A stretch of DNA of 16,709 bases, taken from JASJHI01 sp965371355 (lineage in GTDB: Bacteria > Actinomycetota > Acidimicrobiia > Acidimicrobiales > Ilumatobacteraceae). Made by a program: the position numbers and the translations under genes. This document shows, in pieces, positions 1 through 6,424 of the stretch. The stretch covers positions 1 through 16,709 of the forward strand of contig CBDUYD010000056.1 in NCBI GenBank assembly GCA_965371355.1, written 5' to 3'. Below the pieces are notes generated by a model. The model had not been told where the DNA came from. It was given only the letters and a program-made list of their open reading frames with translations, and made no database searches. Each line of letters begins with the position of its first letter. Position 1 is the first letter of the stretch.

Positions 1-1
1 C

Positions 2-118
2 GAGGAGCGACTCGACGTTCTCGGGCAGCTCATCGATCTGGTGAACGAGGTCAACGCCGGGCCACCAGCGACCGAAGCCGAATGCTCGCGCGGTCCGGAC
101 GTCGATCCCTGCCGATGA
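2..118 (+). CDS. C-terminal tail of an unidentified protein (partial)
   Basis: An open frame enters from the left edge and ends at TGA 116-118, giving 38 residues. Its codons are rich in G/C at the third position, like the genes downstream. The first part (ERLDVLGQLIDLVNEVNA) is a plausible amphipathic helix. The end is polar and proline- and cysteine-containing, typical of a disordered terminus. No family can be recognised from so little sequence. The MFS gene begins 24 bases later on the same strand, so the two may be co-transcribed. The frame could also be chance, since it is short. Confidence 0.35.
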   Translation, partial: EERLDVLGQLIDLVNEVNAGPPATEAECSRGPDVDPCR

Positions 119-141
119 CCGATATGTGAGGCTGGGCGGCG

Positions 142-1464
142 ATGACCGCTGAGCGGATCGTGCGCACCTACATGGTGCTCGCTGGGATGTACACGTTCGC
201 GGCGTCGTTGATCTGGAGCGTCAATACGCTGTTCCTTCTCGACTCGGGCCTCGGTATCAGCGAGGTCTTCGTGGTCAATGCACTGTTCTCGGTCGGGATG
301 GTCCTGTTCGAGATACCGACTGGCGTCATCGCCGACACGCTCGGTCGCAGGCTCTCGTATCTGTTGAGCGTGCTCGTGCTCGGCGTCACCACCGTCCTCT
401 ACGTCGTCGCCGGCGAGGCGGGCGCGGGGTGGGTCGTCTTCGGTGCGATCTCGGTGCTGATGGGTCTCGGCTTCACGTTCTTTTCCGGCGCGCTCGAGGC
501 ATGGCTCGTCGACGGTCTGAACAGCGTGGGCGATCACGGTGGTCTCGATCACGTCTTCGCCCGAGGTCAGCAGGTGAGTGGAGCCTCGATGTTCGTCGGC
601 ACGATCCTCGGCGGATTCCTCGGTCAGTGGAATCTCGCGGTGCCGTACCTCGTCCGTGCCGGCGTCCTCGCCGTCGTCTTCGTGATCGCCGCGCGGATGA
701 TGACCGAGGTCGGGTTCACGCCCAGGAGGTTCAGTCTCCACGAGCTGCCCCGTCAGATGCGCGAGCAGGCGGCGGTCGGCATCGCGTACGGCTGGGGTCA
801 GCCGGGGCTCCGGCTGCTGATGATCGCCGGATCCATTCGCGGCGTCTTCTTCGGCTGGGCCTTCTATGCGGCACAGCCCTACTTCCTCGAACTGCTCGGA
901 CGCGACGCGGTGTGGGTGGTCGGACTCGTCACCGCCGGCGTGTCGCTGGCGACGATCGTCGGCAACCAGCTCGTCGACTGGCTGAGCAGGCGGTGTCGTC
1001 GGCGGAGCACGCTCCTGATCAGCGCGTCGGCCGTCAGCACCGTGGCGGCGGTAACGATCGGGCTGACATCGTCGTTCGCCGTCGCCGTCGCGGGGCTCCT
1101 CGTGGTCGCCGGTGCGATGGGCGTGATGTCGCCGGTGCGCCAGTCGTATCTCCACCACGTCACGACGAGCGAGCACCGCGCGACGGTCGTGTCATTCGAC
1201 GCGATGGTCGTGTCGGTCGGCGGGGTGGGAGGCCAGATCGGGCTCGGTTCGATCGCCCAGAACCGGTCGTTCAGTGCCGGTTACGTCGTGGGCGGTCTCT
1301 TCACGAGCCTCGCGGTGCCGGTGCTGTTCGCGCTGCGGCGCCTGGGTGGACCCGCCGATCGCATCGTCGGTGCCGATGCCGGTGTCGAAGGGACCTGCCC
1401 ATCGGGTCTGCCGCGCGATACCGGCATCGAATCGCTGCCGGTGCCCGCAGTCGTCGACCGGTGA
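142..1464 (+). CDS. Major facilitator superfamily (MFS) transporter
   Basis: A 440-residue integral membrane protein, the usual length for a 12-helix MFS carrier. The diagnostic loop between helices 2 and 3 is present as GVIADTLGRR at residues 61-70, just after FEIPT at 56-60. Long hydrophobic helices alternate with short Arg-rich cytoplasmic loops, for example RRCRRRS in the second half. MFS proteins move small solutes or drugs using the proton gradient. The substrate cannot be read from the sequence; an efflux-type carrier is most likely from the motif A style. The C-terminus (about residues 400-440) is a hydrophilic, probably disordered tail. ATG 142 is chosen because it gives a short N-terminus directly before helix 1. 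The gene is convergent with the DsbA-like gene downstream. Confidence 0.85.
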   Translation: MTAERIVRTYMVLAGMYTFAASLIWSVNTLFLLDSGLGISEVFVVNALFSVGMVLFEIPTGVIADTLGRRLSYLLSVLVLGVTTVLYVVAGEAGAGWVVFGAISVLMGLGFTFFSGALEAWLVDGLNSVGDHGGLDHVFARGQQVSGASMFVGTILGGFLGQWNLAVPYLVRAGVLAVVFVIAARMMTEVGFTPRRFSLHELPRQMREQAAVGIAYGWGQPGLRLLMIAGSIRGVFFGWAFYAAQPYFLELLGRDAVWVVGLVTAGVSLATIVGNQLVDWLSRRCRRRSTLLISASAVSTVAAVTIGLTSSFAVAVAGLLVVAGAMGVMSPVRQSYLHHVTTSEHRATVVSFDAMVVSVGGVGGQIGLGSIAQNRSFSAGYVVGGLFTSLAVPVLFALRRLGGPADRIVGADAGVEGTCPSGLPRDTGIESLPVPAVVDR

Positions 1465-1501
1465 TCGTCGTGCGGTGACGATCGTGCGGTGATGATCGTG
1501 G
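1460..1501. repeat. Three 14-bp imperfect tandem repeats
   Basis: Three consecutive 14-mers lie at 1460-1473 (ggtgatcgtcgtgc), 1474-1487 (ggtgacgatcgtgc) and 1488-1501 (ggtgatgatcgtgg). The first contains the stop codon of the MFS gene. They fill most of the gap between two convergent genes. The array may reflect replication slippage; no function is evident. Confidence 0.7.
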
Positions 1502-1527
1502 CGGAGGGTTCGCCGCTCGATCGCCGC

Positions 1528-2148
1528 CTACTCGAAGGACCCGGTCACTCCGTCGAGGAACGACGAGAGTCCCACCGGATTGAAATCGGCTGTCAGCCCG
1601 ACCTCCTCGTCGTGACCGATGACGAGCGCGGGACAGAAGAACTCGTCGTCACCGGCCCAGTAGTGCGGAGACCCGCGCACGCCCCGCCGTTTCCCCTCGG
1701 CATAGTCGCGGTGTACCGCGTCGGCTGAGGCCGAGCCGGGCTCGACGTCGTGAGCTGCAGCGATCTCGGCGAGCACATCCGGGTCTGAGATGTCGCGGCC
1801 GAACCGGAACAGCGCGGCACGGATCGCGAGTCCGACCGCGAGGCCGGTGGTGAGATCGACCTCGTTCGCGGCGGCGGTGAGCTCGAGCGCCGGAATGGTC
1901 GTCGTCGGCCATGCCCCGGCGTCGAGCCCGCCGAACGAGTCGATGCCGAGCCGAGCCGTGAGGGTCGCGGCCTTCGCGCCGACCGCGTCGTGGTCGAGCG
2001 GCACGCCGTTGACCCACTCGAGCGGCCAGGCGCGCATGTGGACGTCGGCCACCGCGTGGTGGGCGGCTAGTTCGGCGACGATCCGCTCGAATCCGACGTG
2101 AGCGAACGGGCAGGTGACGTCGGAGAACACCTCGACGGTCCCGGTCAT
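1528..2148 (-). CDS. DsbA/FrnE-like thioredoxin-fold oxidoreductase
   Basis: A 206-residue protein of the DsbA superfamily branch that also holds FrnE, kappa GST and 2-hydroxychromene-2-carboxylate isomerase. It opens with a beta strand (VEVFSDVTCPFAHVGF, residues 5-20) carrying the active-site position at Cys13. An all-helical insertion follows, then the cis-proline loop VRGSPHYW near residues 157-164. There is no signal peptide, so it is probably cytosolic. The site reads C-P-F-A, with no second cysteine at the CXXC position; the only other cysteine is Cys172. It therefore cannot form the classical redox disulfide and may act as a monothiol, isomerase-like or glutathione-linked enzyme. It diverges from the SRPBCC gene. 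Substrate unknown. Confidence 0.75.
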   Translation of the reverse strand: MTGTVEVFSDVTCPFAHVGFERIVAELAAHHAVADVHMRAWPLEWVNGVPLDHDAVGAKAATLTARLGIDSFGGLDAGAWPTTTIPALELTAAANEVDLTTGLAVGLAIRAALFRFGRDISDPDVLAEIAAAHDVEPGSASADAVHRDYAEGKRRGVRGSPHYWAGDDEFFCPALVIGHDEEVGLTADFNPVGLSSFLDGVTGSFE

Positions 2149-2194
2149 CGCGTCAGCCTCGCCGATTCGGATACCGGCCGCCGAATCGGTGTGG

Positions 2195-2200
2195 CAGGAT
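2195..2200 (+). promoter_or_regulatory. Possible -10 element of the SRPBCC gene (leaderless)
   Basis: CAGGAT ends 7 bases before ATG 2208, the same spacing seen before several other genes in this window. The in-frame ATG at 2199 would fall inside this hexamer, which favours 2208 as the start. The first base departs from TANNNT, so this is a weaker example. Confidence 0.35.
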
Positions 2201-2207
2201 GCGCTCC

Positions 2208-2690
2208 ATGACCGAACGAATCGAGGTCCAGCGGCCGATCAAGGCCGACGCCGCCGACATTTTCAACATCCTGCGCGACCCACAGGGACACGTCACGATC
2301 GACGCGTCCGGCATGCTGATGGCCGCGAGCGGCGAGCCTGCGGGTGCGGTCGGCGACACGTTCGTCGTGCACATGGACCGCGAGGCCCTCAACGACTTCC
2401 CACTCGGCGAGTACGACGTCACCGTCGTCATCTCGGCGTTCGACCAGGATCGCGAGATCGCCTGGACGATCGACGGCGCAATCCAGCCGCCGATCGGGCA
2501 CATCTACGGCTACACCCTCGAGCCCACCGACGATGGCACCTTGGTCACCTCGTATTACGACTGGTCCGAGATCCATGATGAGTGGCGCGAGCGCGACATC
2601 TTCCCGATCATCTCCGAACTCGCGCTGCGATCGACGCTCGGCATCCTCGATCGAACGTTGACGCGCGAGGCGCGCACCACTTCGCCCTGA
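2208..2690 (+). CDS. SRPBCC-fold (polyketide cyclase/dehydrase-like) protein
   Basis: A 160-residue soluble protein whose opening (IEVQRPIKADAADIFNILRDPQGH) is typical of the START/Bet v 1-like SRPBCC fold: a beta strand, then Ala-Asp-X-Ile-Phe leading into the first helix. The middle has alternating strands (YDVTVVISAF, IAWTIDG, YTLEPTDDGTLVTSYYDW), and a long C-terminal helix closes the cavity. Family members bind hydrophobic ligands, and some are cyclases or lipid carriers. No ligand can be assigned here. ATG 2208 is preferred to the in-frame ATG at 2199, because 2199 has no spacer to any ribosome site and overlaps a candidate -10. The gene is convergent with the zinc ABC ATPase and ends in a shared hairpin. 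Confidence 0.75.
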   Translation: MTERIEVQRPIKADAADIFNILRDPQGHVTIDASGMLMAASGEPAGAVGDTFVVHMDREALNDFPLGEYDVTVVISAFDQDREIAWTIDGAIQPPIGHIYGYTLEPTDDGTLVTSYYDWSEIHDEWRERDIFPIISELALRSTLGILDRTLTREARTTSP

Positions 2691-2718
2691 CCCCGTTGCG
2701 TCCCGACCCGGGTCAGGG
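2685..2718. terminator. Shared hairpin between convergent genes
   Basis: CCCTGACCC (2685-2693) and GGGTCAGGG (2710-2718) form a perfect 9-bp stem around a 16-base loop. The stop codons of both flanking genes lie in the stem: TGA 2688-2690 on plus and TCA 2713-2715 read on minus. There is no T-tract, so intrinsic termination is not certain, but position and symmetry suit a bidirectional terminator. Confidence 0.45.
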
Positions 2719-3558
2719 GTCGTCGCGTCCGTCGCGTCCGTCGCGCTCGTGATGCTCGTCGTGATGGTGGTGCTCATGGTCGTCGTGGTGCACGCCGTCG
2801 TCGACCGCGATCGAACCATCCCCGAGATCGAGCACGCGCGTGCCGTACGCGGCGCGAAGATGGTCGGGCGTCAACACCTCGTCGGGCTGCCCCGCGGCGA
2901 TCACCCGCCGGTCGATGAGCACCACCTGGTCCGCCCGTGCGGCGTCGCCGAGATCGTGGGTGGCGACCACGATCGTGCGCCCTGCCTCGCGTTCCTCGTC
3001 GATGACGCGACGGATCCCCTGGATCGAAGCGATGTCGAGTCCGGCGACGGGCTCGTCGAGCAAAAGGATCTCCGCGTCCTGGGCCAGCCCCTGGGCGACG
3101 AAGACCCGCTGACGCTGCCCACCCGACATGTCGGCCAGATGGCGATTGGCGAGGTCTGCGATCTCGAGCCGCCCCATCGACGCGTCGATCGCCTCCCGGT
3201 CGGCCGACGTGAGTGGCCGGAACGCCCCGCGCGTCGTCGCCCGGCCGAGCGCGACCACCTCGCGGGCGGTGACGAGAAGGTGCTCGGACGCGTGCTGGCT
3301 CTGGAGCACGTACGCGACGCGAGGGCGTGCGGCGGCCGGCGTGCCCCCCAACACCTCGATCGTGCCGTTCGCCGGAAGGAGTGCGGTGACCGCGTGGAGC
3401 AGCGTCGACTTGCCCGATCCGTTCGGTCCGACCAGTGCGGTCACACCCTGCCCGATGTCGAGCCGTTCGATCTCGAGGGCCAGCTTGCGCCCGCGTTCGA
3501 CGGAGAGGTTCCGCAGGACGATCGTCGGCCGGTTTGTCACGTTCGAACGGTGTGACAC
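2713..3558 (-). CDS. znuC: Zinc/manganese-type ABC transporter ATP-binding protein with His-rich tail
   Basis: A 281-residue ATPase subunit that powers metal import through the permease encoded across the divergent promoter. All ABC motifs are intact: Walker A GPNGSGKST (44-52), Q-loop near 86-88, signature MSGGQRQRV (144-152), Walker B ILLLDEP (164-170) and switch His201. The C-terminus is unusual: nine histidines fall between residues 257 and 270 (HHDDHEHHHHDEHH), followed by an Arg/Asp/Gly tail. Such a segment probably binds zinc. The gene begins with GTG 3558; a second in-frame GTG at 3540 would give a protein six residues shorter. Zinc rather than manganese is inferred from the ligand set of the binding protein and from the linked Fur-family gene. 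The symbol is by role. Confidence 0.82.
   Translation of the reverse strand: MSHRSNVTNRPTIVLRNLSVERGRKLALEIERLDIGQGVTALVGPNGSGKSTLLHAVTALLPANGTIEVLGGTPAAARPRVAYVLQSQHASEHLLVTAREVVALGRATTRGAFRPLTSADREAIDASMGRLEIADLANRHLADMSGGQRQRVFVAQGLAQDAEILLLDEPVAGLDIASIQGIRRVIDEEREAGRTIVVATHDLGDAARADQVVLIDRRVIAAGQPDEVLTPDHLRAAYGTRVLDLGDGSIAVDDGVHHDDHEHHHHDEHHERDGRDGRDDP
3535..3557. promoter_or_regulatory. Inverted repeat over the ATPase start codon
   Basis: TGTCAC (3535-3540) and GTGACA (3552-3557) are perfect inverted 6-mers with centres 17 bases apart. A self-complementary GTTCGAAC (3541-3548) lies between them. The element overlaps the first codons of the minus-strand ATPase gene. It could be an operator or an RNA hairpin at the start site. 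The protein that would bind is unknown. Confidence 0.35.
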
Positions 3559-3593
3559 GGCCGGGTGCGTTGGATCGGCCGGGTGCGTTGGAT
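3558..3593. repeat. Perfect 18-bp tandem duplication
   Basis: The 18-mer cggccgggtgcgttggat occurs at 3558-3575 and again, unbroken, at 3576-3593, followed by a partial third start (cgg). It sits between the divergent ATPase and binding-protein genes, so it alters the spacing of any promoter or 5' leader of the ATPase gene. Confidence 0.9.
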
Positions 3594-3611
3594 CGGGGGG
3601 AACGATGACCG

Positions 3612-3617
3612 TACCCT
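3612..3617 (+). promoter_or_regulatory. -10 element of the zinc-uptake operon
   Basis: TACCCT ends 6 bases before GTG 3624, which predicts a leaderless transcript starting at or next to the start codon. On the other strand the same patch reads TACGGT and TAGGGT, so a divergent minus-strand promoter could overlap it. Confidence 0.5.
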
Positions 3618-3623
3618 ATCAAT

Positions 3624-4556
3624 GTGAGAAAGAGTCTCATTATCCTGTTCGCGGCCGCTCTTGGATCGGCCGCCGCGGGATGTGCCTCCACCGGACGCGA
3701 CGGTGGCGCAGCCGATTCGGGTGCCCCGACGGGCGGCGACAAGCCACAGGTGGTCGTGACGACGGCGATCCTCGGCGACGTCGTGAGCACCTCTGTCGGC
3801 GATTCGGTCGACGTCGAGGTCATCATGCCGCCGGGGGCCGATCCGCACGACTTCGCGCTTTCGGCGAAACAGGCCGAGTCGATGGAAAGGGCCGACCTGC
3901 TGATCACCAACGGGAGAAACCTCGAGGCTGCGATGGCCGACGTGATCGACTCGGTCTCCGCGAACACCGATGTGTTCGTGGCGAGCGATCATCTCCGAGA
4001 CGAGGGCCGGGCGATCGATGATCCTCACATCTGGATGGATCCCACGAACGTCGTCGCGGTCGTCGAGGCGCTCGAGCGTGAGCTCCTTCCGCTCGTCGCG
4101 GATTCCGATCTACTGTCGACGTCGGTGGAGAACTACATCGCCGACCTCGATGCCCTCGACGCCCACATCATGACCGAGCTCGACACGATCCCCGCCCGAC
4201 GGAGGATCATGGTGACCAACCACGATTCGTTCGGGCCGTTCGCCGACCGCTACGACCTCGCAGTGGTCGGCACGATCATTCCTTCGATGACGACGAGCGC
4301 CGAGCCCTCGGCCGCCGGTCTCGAGGCGCTCGCCGACACGATCCGCGAGGTCGGGGTGCCGGTCGTCTTCGCCGAGACGACCGAATCGGCCCGCCTCGCC
4401 GATGCCCTGGCGAGCGAGGTCGGCGAGATCGACGGTGAGCGGGTGGTCGTCGTCGAGCTGTTCAGTGGCGGTCTCGGCGAACCCGGCTCGGGAGCCGGGA
4501 CCTACCTCGCGATGATGCGCCTCAATGCCGAACGGATCGCAGCGGCGCTGCGCTGA
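3624..4556 (+). CDS. znuA: Zinc ABC transporter substrate-binding lipoprotein
   Basis: A 310-residue cluster A-I metal-binding protein. The N-terminus is a lipoprotein signal: basic start, hydrophobic run, then Cys20 in SAAAGC, so the mature protein should be anchored to the outer face of the membrane. Metal-ligand histidines stand at the family positions: His75 (ADPHDF), His135 (DPHIWMDP) and His200 (TNHDSFGPF). The acidic fourth ligand of manganese-type homologues (LYSDxL) is replaced by Gly, as LFSGGL at 279-284. This fits a three-His zinc site. The long His-rich loop common in zinc binders is absent. GTG 3624 is the start; it follows a -10 by 6 bases and overlaps a Zur-like operator. The permease gene begins 4 bases after the stop. 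Confidence 0.88.
   Translation: MRKSLIILFAAALGSAAAGCASTGRDGGAADSGAPTGGDKPQVVVTTAILGDVVSTSVGDSVDVEVIMPPGADPHDFALSAKQAESMERADLLITNGRNLEAAMADVIDSVSANTDVFVASDHLRDEGRAIDDPHIWMDPTNVVAVVEALERELLPLVADSDLLSTSVENYIADLDALDAHIMTELDTIPARRRIMVTNHDSFGPFADRYDLAVVGTIIPSMTTSAEPSAAGLEALADTIREVGVPVVFAETTESARLADALASEVGEIDGERVVVVELFSGGLGEPGSGAGTYLAMMRLNAERIAAALR
3625..3639. promoter_or_regulatory. Candidate Zur/Fur operator
   Basis: The 15-mer TGAGAAAGAGTCTCA has exact TGAGA/TCTCA arms in the 7-1-7 layout of Fur-family boxes and lies in a locally A/T-rich patch. It begins inside the GTG start codon, so if the mRNA is leaderless a bound repressor would cover the transcription start. A Fur-family gene ends the same operon. 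Family consensus boxes are more A/T-rich, so the match is good but not perfect. Confidence 0.6.
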
Positions 4557-4560
4557 CGAC

Positions 4561-5409
4561 ATGTTCGACCTCTTCACCGACGCCTTCGGGTCACAGATCA
4601 CCCAACGCGCGCTGTTCGGCGGGCTGCTCGCGGCGACGGTCACGGCGCTGATCGGGACCTGGGTCGTGGTCCGGGGACTCGCCTTCTTCGGCGACGCGAT
4701 GGCCCACGGTGTGCTCCCGGGAATCGCCCTCGCCGTGATCTGGGGTTTCGACGTCACGCTCGGCGCGATGATCAGCGCATTGGTGATGGTCGTCGGGATC
4801 AATACGGTGCACCGCACGACCCGGCTGTCCGACGACACGGCCATCGGGCTGCTGTTCGTCGGGATGTTGGCGCTCGGGGTGGTGATCATCAGCCGTGAGC
4901 CCACCTTCGCGGGCGACCTGACGTCGTTCCTGTTCGGCGACATCCTCGGAGTGCGCGACGTCGACTTCTGGTTCGGGGCGGCAGCTCTGGTCGTCACCGC
5001 GGTGGGACTCATACTCGGGCATCGTGCGTTCGTCGCTCTGTCGGTCGGTCGCGACAAGGCCGAGCTGCTCGGCCTCCGACCGGGTCTCGCACACGCCGCG
5101 ATGCTCACCCTGCTCGCGTTGGCGATCGTATCGACGTTCCGGATCGTCGGGACCCTGCTCGTGTTCGGGTTGCTGGTGGCGCCGCCGGCGACCGCGGTGC
5201 TGCTGGTCAAGCGGATCCCCGCGGCGATGGCGTTGGCGGTCGTCTTCGGTTGGCTCGCGGTGATCGTCGGGTTGACGATCAGCTACCACGCCGACACCGC
5301 GGCCTCGGCGACCGTGGCGGGGATCGCTGTCGCCCAGTTCTTCGTCGTGCTCCTCGCGCTCGAGGGTGCTGAAGCGGTGCGCCGAACGCGGAGCGTCCGC
5401 CGGGCATGA
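4561..5409 (+). CDS. znuB: Zinc ABC transporter membrane permease
   Basis: A 282-residue polytopic protein of the ABC-3 family, which forms the channel through which the ATPase and binding protein import metal. The conserved helix segment FFGDAMAHGVLPGIALA (about 42-58) corresponds to the family's AHxVLPG signature. Later segments include DDTAIGLLFVGMLALGV (91-107) and FRIVGTLLVFGLLVAPPAT (193-211), the typical late-helix motif. I count about eight to nine hydrophobic spans. ATG 4561 is chosen over an upstream in-frame ATG at 4525, because the latter would overlap the previous gene by 32 bases and add a polar, non-family extension. The stop overlaps the next gene by four bases (ATGA), so the two are translationally coupled. 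Confidence 0.9.
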   Translation: MFDLFTDAFGSQITQRALFGGLLAATVTALIGTWVVVRGLAFFGDAMAHGVLPGIALAVIWGFDVTLGAMISALVMVVGINTVHRTTRLSDDTAIGLLFVGMLALGVVIISREPTFAGDLTSFLFGDILGVRDVDFWFGAAALVVTAVGLILGHRAFVALSVGRDKAELLGLRPGLAHAAMLTLLALAIVSTFRIVGTLLVFGLLVAPPATAVLLVKRIPAAMALAVVFGWLAVIVGLTISYHADTAASATVAGIAVAQFFVVLLALEGAEAVRRTRSVRRA

Positions 5410-6386
5410 CGTACGAGCCGGACCGGGGTGAGCCGATCCCGATCGACGACTTGCGCCGCGCCGCCGCCGCGATCGCGGTCCACGCCGAGCGCACGCCGGT
5501 GCTGACGCATCCCGATCTCGATCCGCCGGGCGGCTCGACGTTCTGCAAGGCCGAGTCGATGCAGCGCTCCGGCTCGTTCAAGTTCCGCGGGGCGTTCAAC
5601 CGGCTCTCCAACATCCCGTCCGCCGACCGGTCGCGAGGCGTCGTCGCCGTATCGTCGGGTAACCACGGCGCCGCGGTGGCATGCGCCGCGTCCTTGTTGG
5701 GGATGGCCGCGACCGTGTTCATCCCCGCGGACACCCCGGCGGCGAAACGGGGCTTGATCGAGGAGTACGGAGCGAACATCGTGACTTTCGATCGCGGGGT
5801 CGACGATCGCGAGTTGGCGCCGCGGGCGCACGCCGCGCGCACCGGAGCGACGTTCGTGCACCCGTTCGAGGATTGGCTCGTACAGGCGGGGCAGGGCACA
5901 GCGGCGCTCGAACTGATCGACGAGGTCGGCCCGCTCGATGCACTGATCGTGCCGATGAGCGGCGGTGGGCTGATGGCCGGCTGTGCGTCGGCGGCGCTGG
6001 CGCTGTCGCCGAGCTGCAGGATGATCGGCGTCGAGCCTGAGATGGCCGACGACACGCGCCGGTCGCTGCTGGCGGGCGAGCGCCTCGCGATCGCGAATCC
6101 GCCGACGATCGCCGACGGCCTCGCCGTCACGATCCCGGGCGAGCAGACGTTCGCGATCAACCGCCGGCTGGTCGGCGAGGTCGTGGTGGTGAGCGAAGGT
6201 GAGATCGTGGCGGCGATGAGGCGGTTCCGGGAACTGTTCGATCTGCGGATCGAGCCGAGCGGCGCCGTCGGCATCGCCGCGCTCGGCGCCGGTGTCGCAT
6301 CGGGACGGTGGCGCGGCGAGCGCGTGGGGATCATCGTCTCGGGCGGAAACATCGACGCCGAGCGCTTCGAGTCGCTGACGTCCTGA
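5406..6386 (+). CDS. Serine racemase / threonine dehydratase-like PLP enzyme
   Basis: A 326-residue fold-type II PLP enzyme. It shows the Schiff-base lysine in SGSFKFRGA (Lys59), the SGNHG substrate loop (84-88), the phosphate-binding SGGGLMAG loop (185-192) and SGGN (312-315), which places the serine that contacts the pyridine nitrogen. There is no C-terminal ACT domain, so it is the short catabolic or racemase type rather than biosynthetic threonine deaminase. The segment GVEPEMADD (208-216) closely resembles the divalent-cation site of serine racemases, with acidic residues at 210 and 216. Likely reactions are dehydration of serine or threonine to the 2-oxo acid, or racemisation; the sequence does not settle which. 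ATG overlaps the permease stop by four bases, placing it firmly in the zinc operon. Confidence 0.85.
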   Translation: MTYEPDRGEPIPIDDLRRAAAAIAVHAERTPVLTHPDLDPPGGSTFCKAESMQRSGSFKFRGAFNRLSNIPSADRSRGVVAVSSGNHGAAVACAASLLGMAATVFIPADTPAAKRGLIEEYGANIVTFDRGVDDRELAPRAHAARTGATFVHPFEDWLVQAGQGTAALELIDEVGPLDALIVPMSGGGLMAGCASAALALSPSCRMIGVEPEMADDTRRSLLAGERLAIANPPTIADGLAVTIPGEQTFAINRRLVGEVVVVSEGEIVAAMRRFRELFDLRIEPSGAVGIAALGAGVASGRWRGERVGIIVSGGNIDAERFESLTS

Positions 6387-6408
6387 TCATCCCGAATCGC
6401 CGCAGCAG

Positions 6409-6414
6409 TATCGT
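6409..6414 (+). promoter_or_regulatory. Possible -10 element of the Fur-family gene
   Basis: TATCGT ends 10 bases before ATG 6425. The identical hexamer precedes the PAP2 gene at 9383-9388. It lies in the 38-base gap after the PLP enzyme, so the regulator may have its own near-leaderless promoter in addition to read-through. Confidence 0.4.
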
Positions 6415-6424
6415 GGGTGGCGTC

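Noticed and set aside
1501..1528. GGCGG...CCGCC hairpin as terminator between the MFS and DsbA-like genes
   Set aside because: The arms are only five bases with a long, self-complementary G/C interior and no T-tract; such pairings are expected by chance here.
6387..6424. Second Zur box for autoregulation of the Fur-family gene
   Set aside because: No TGA-N-TCA style palindrome is present in the gap; the only good box is at 3625-3639.
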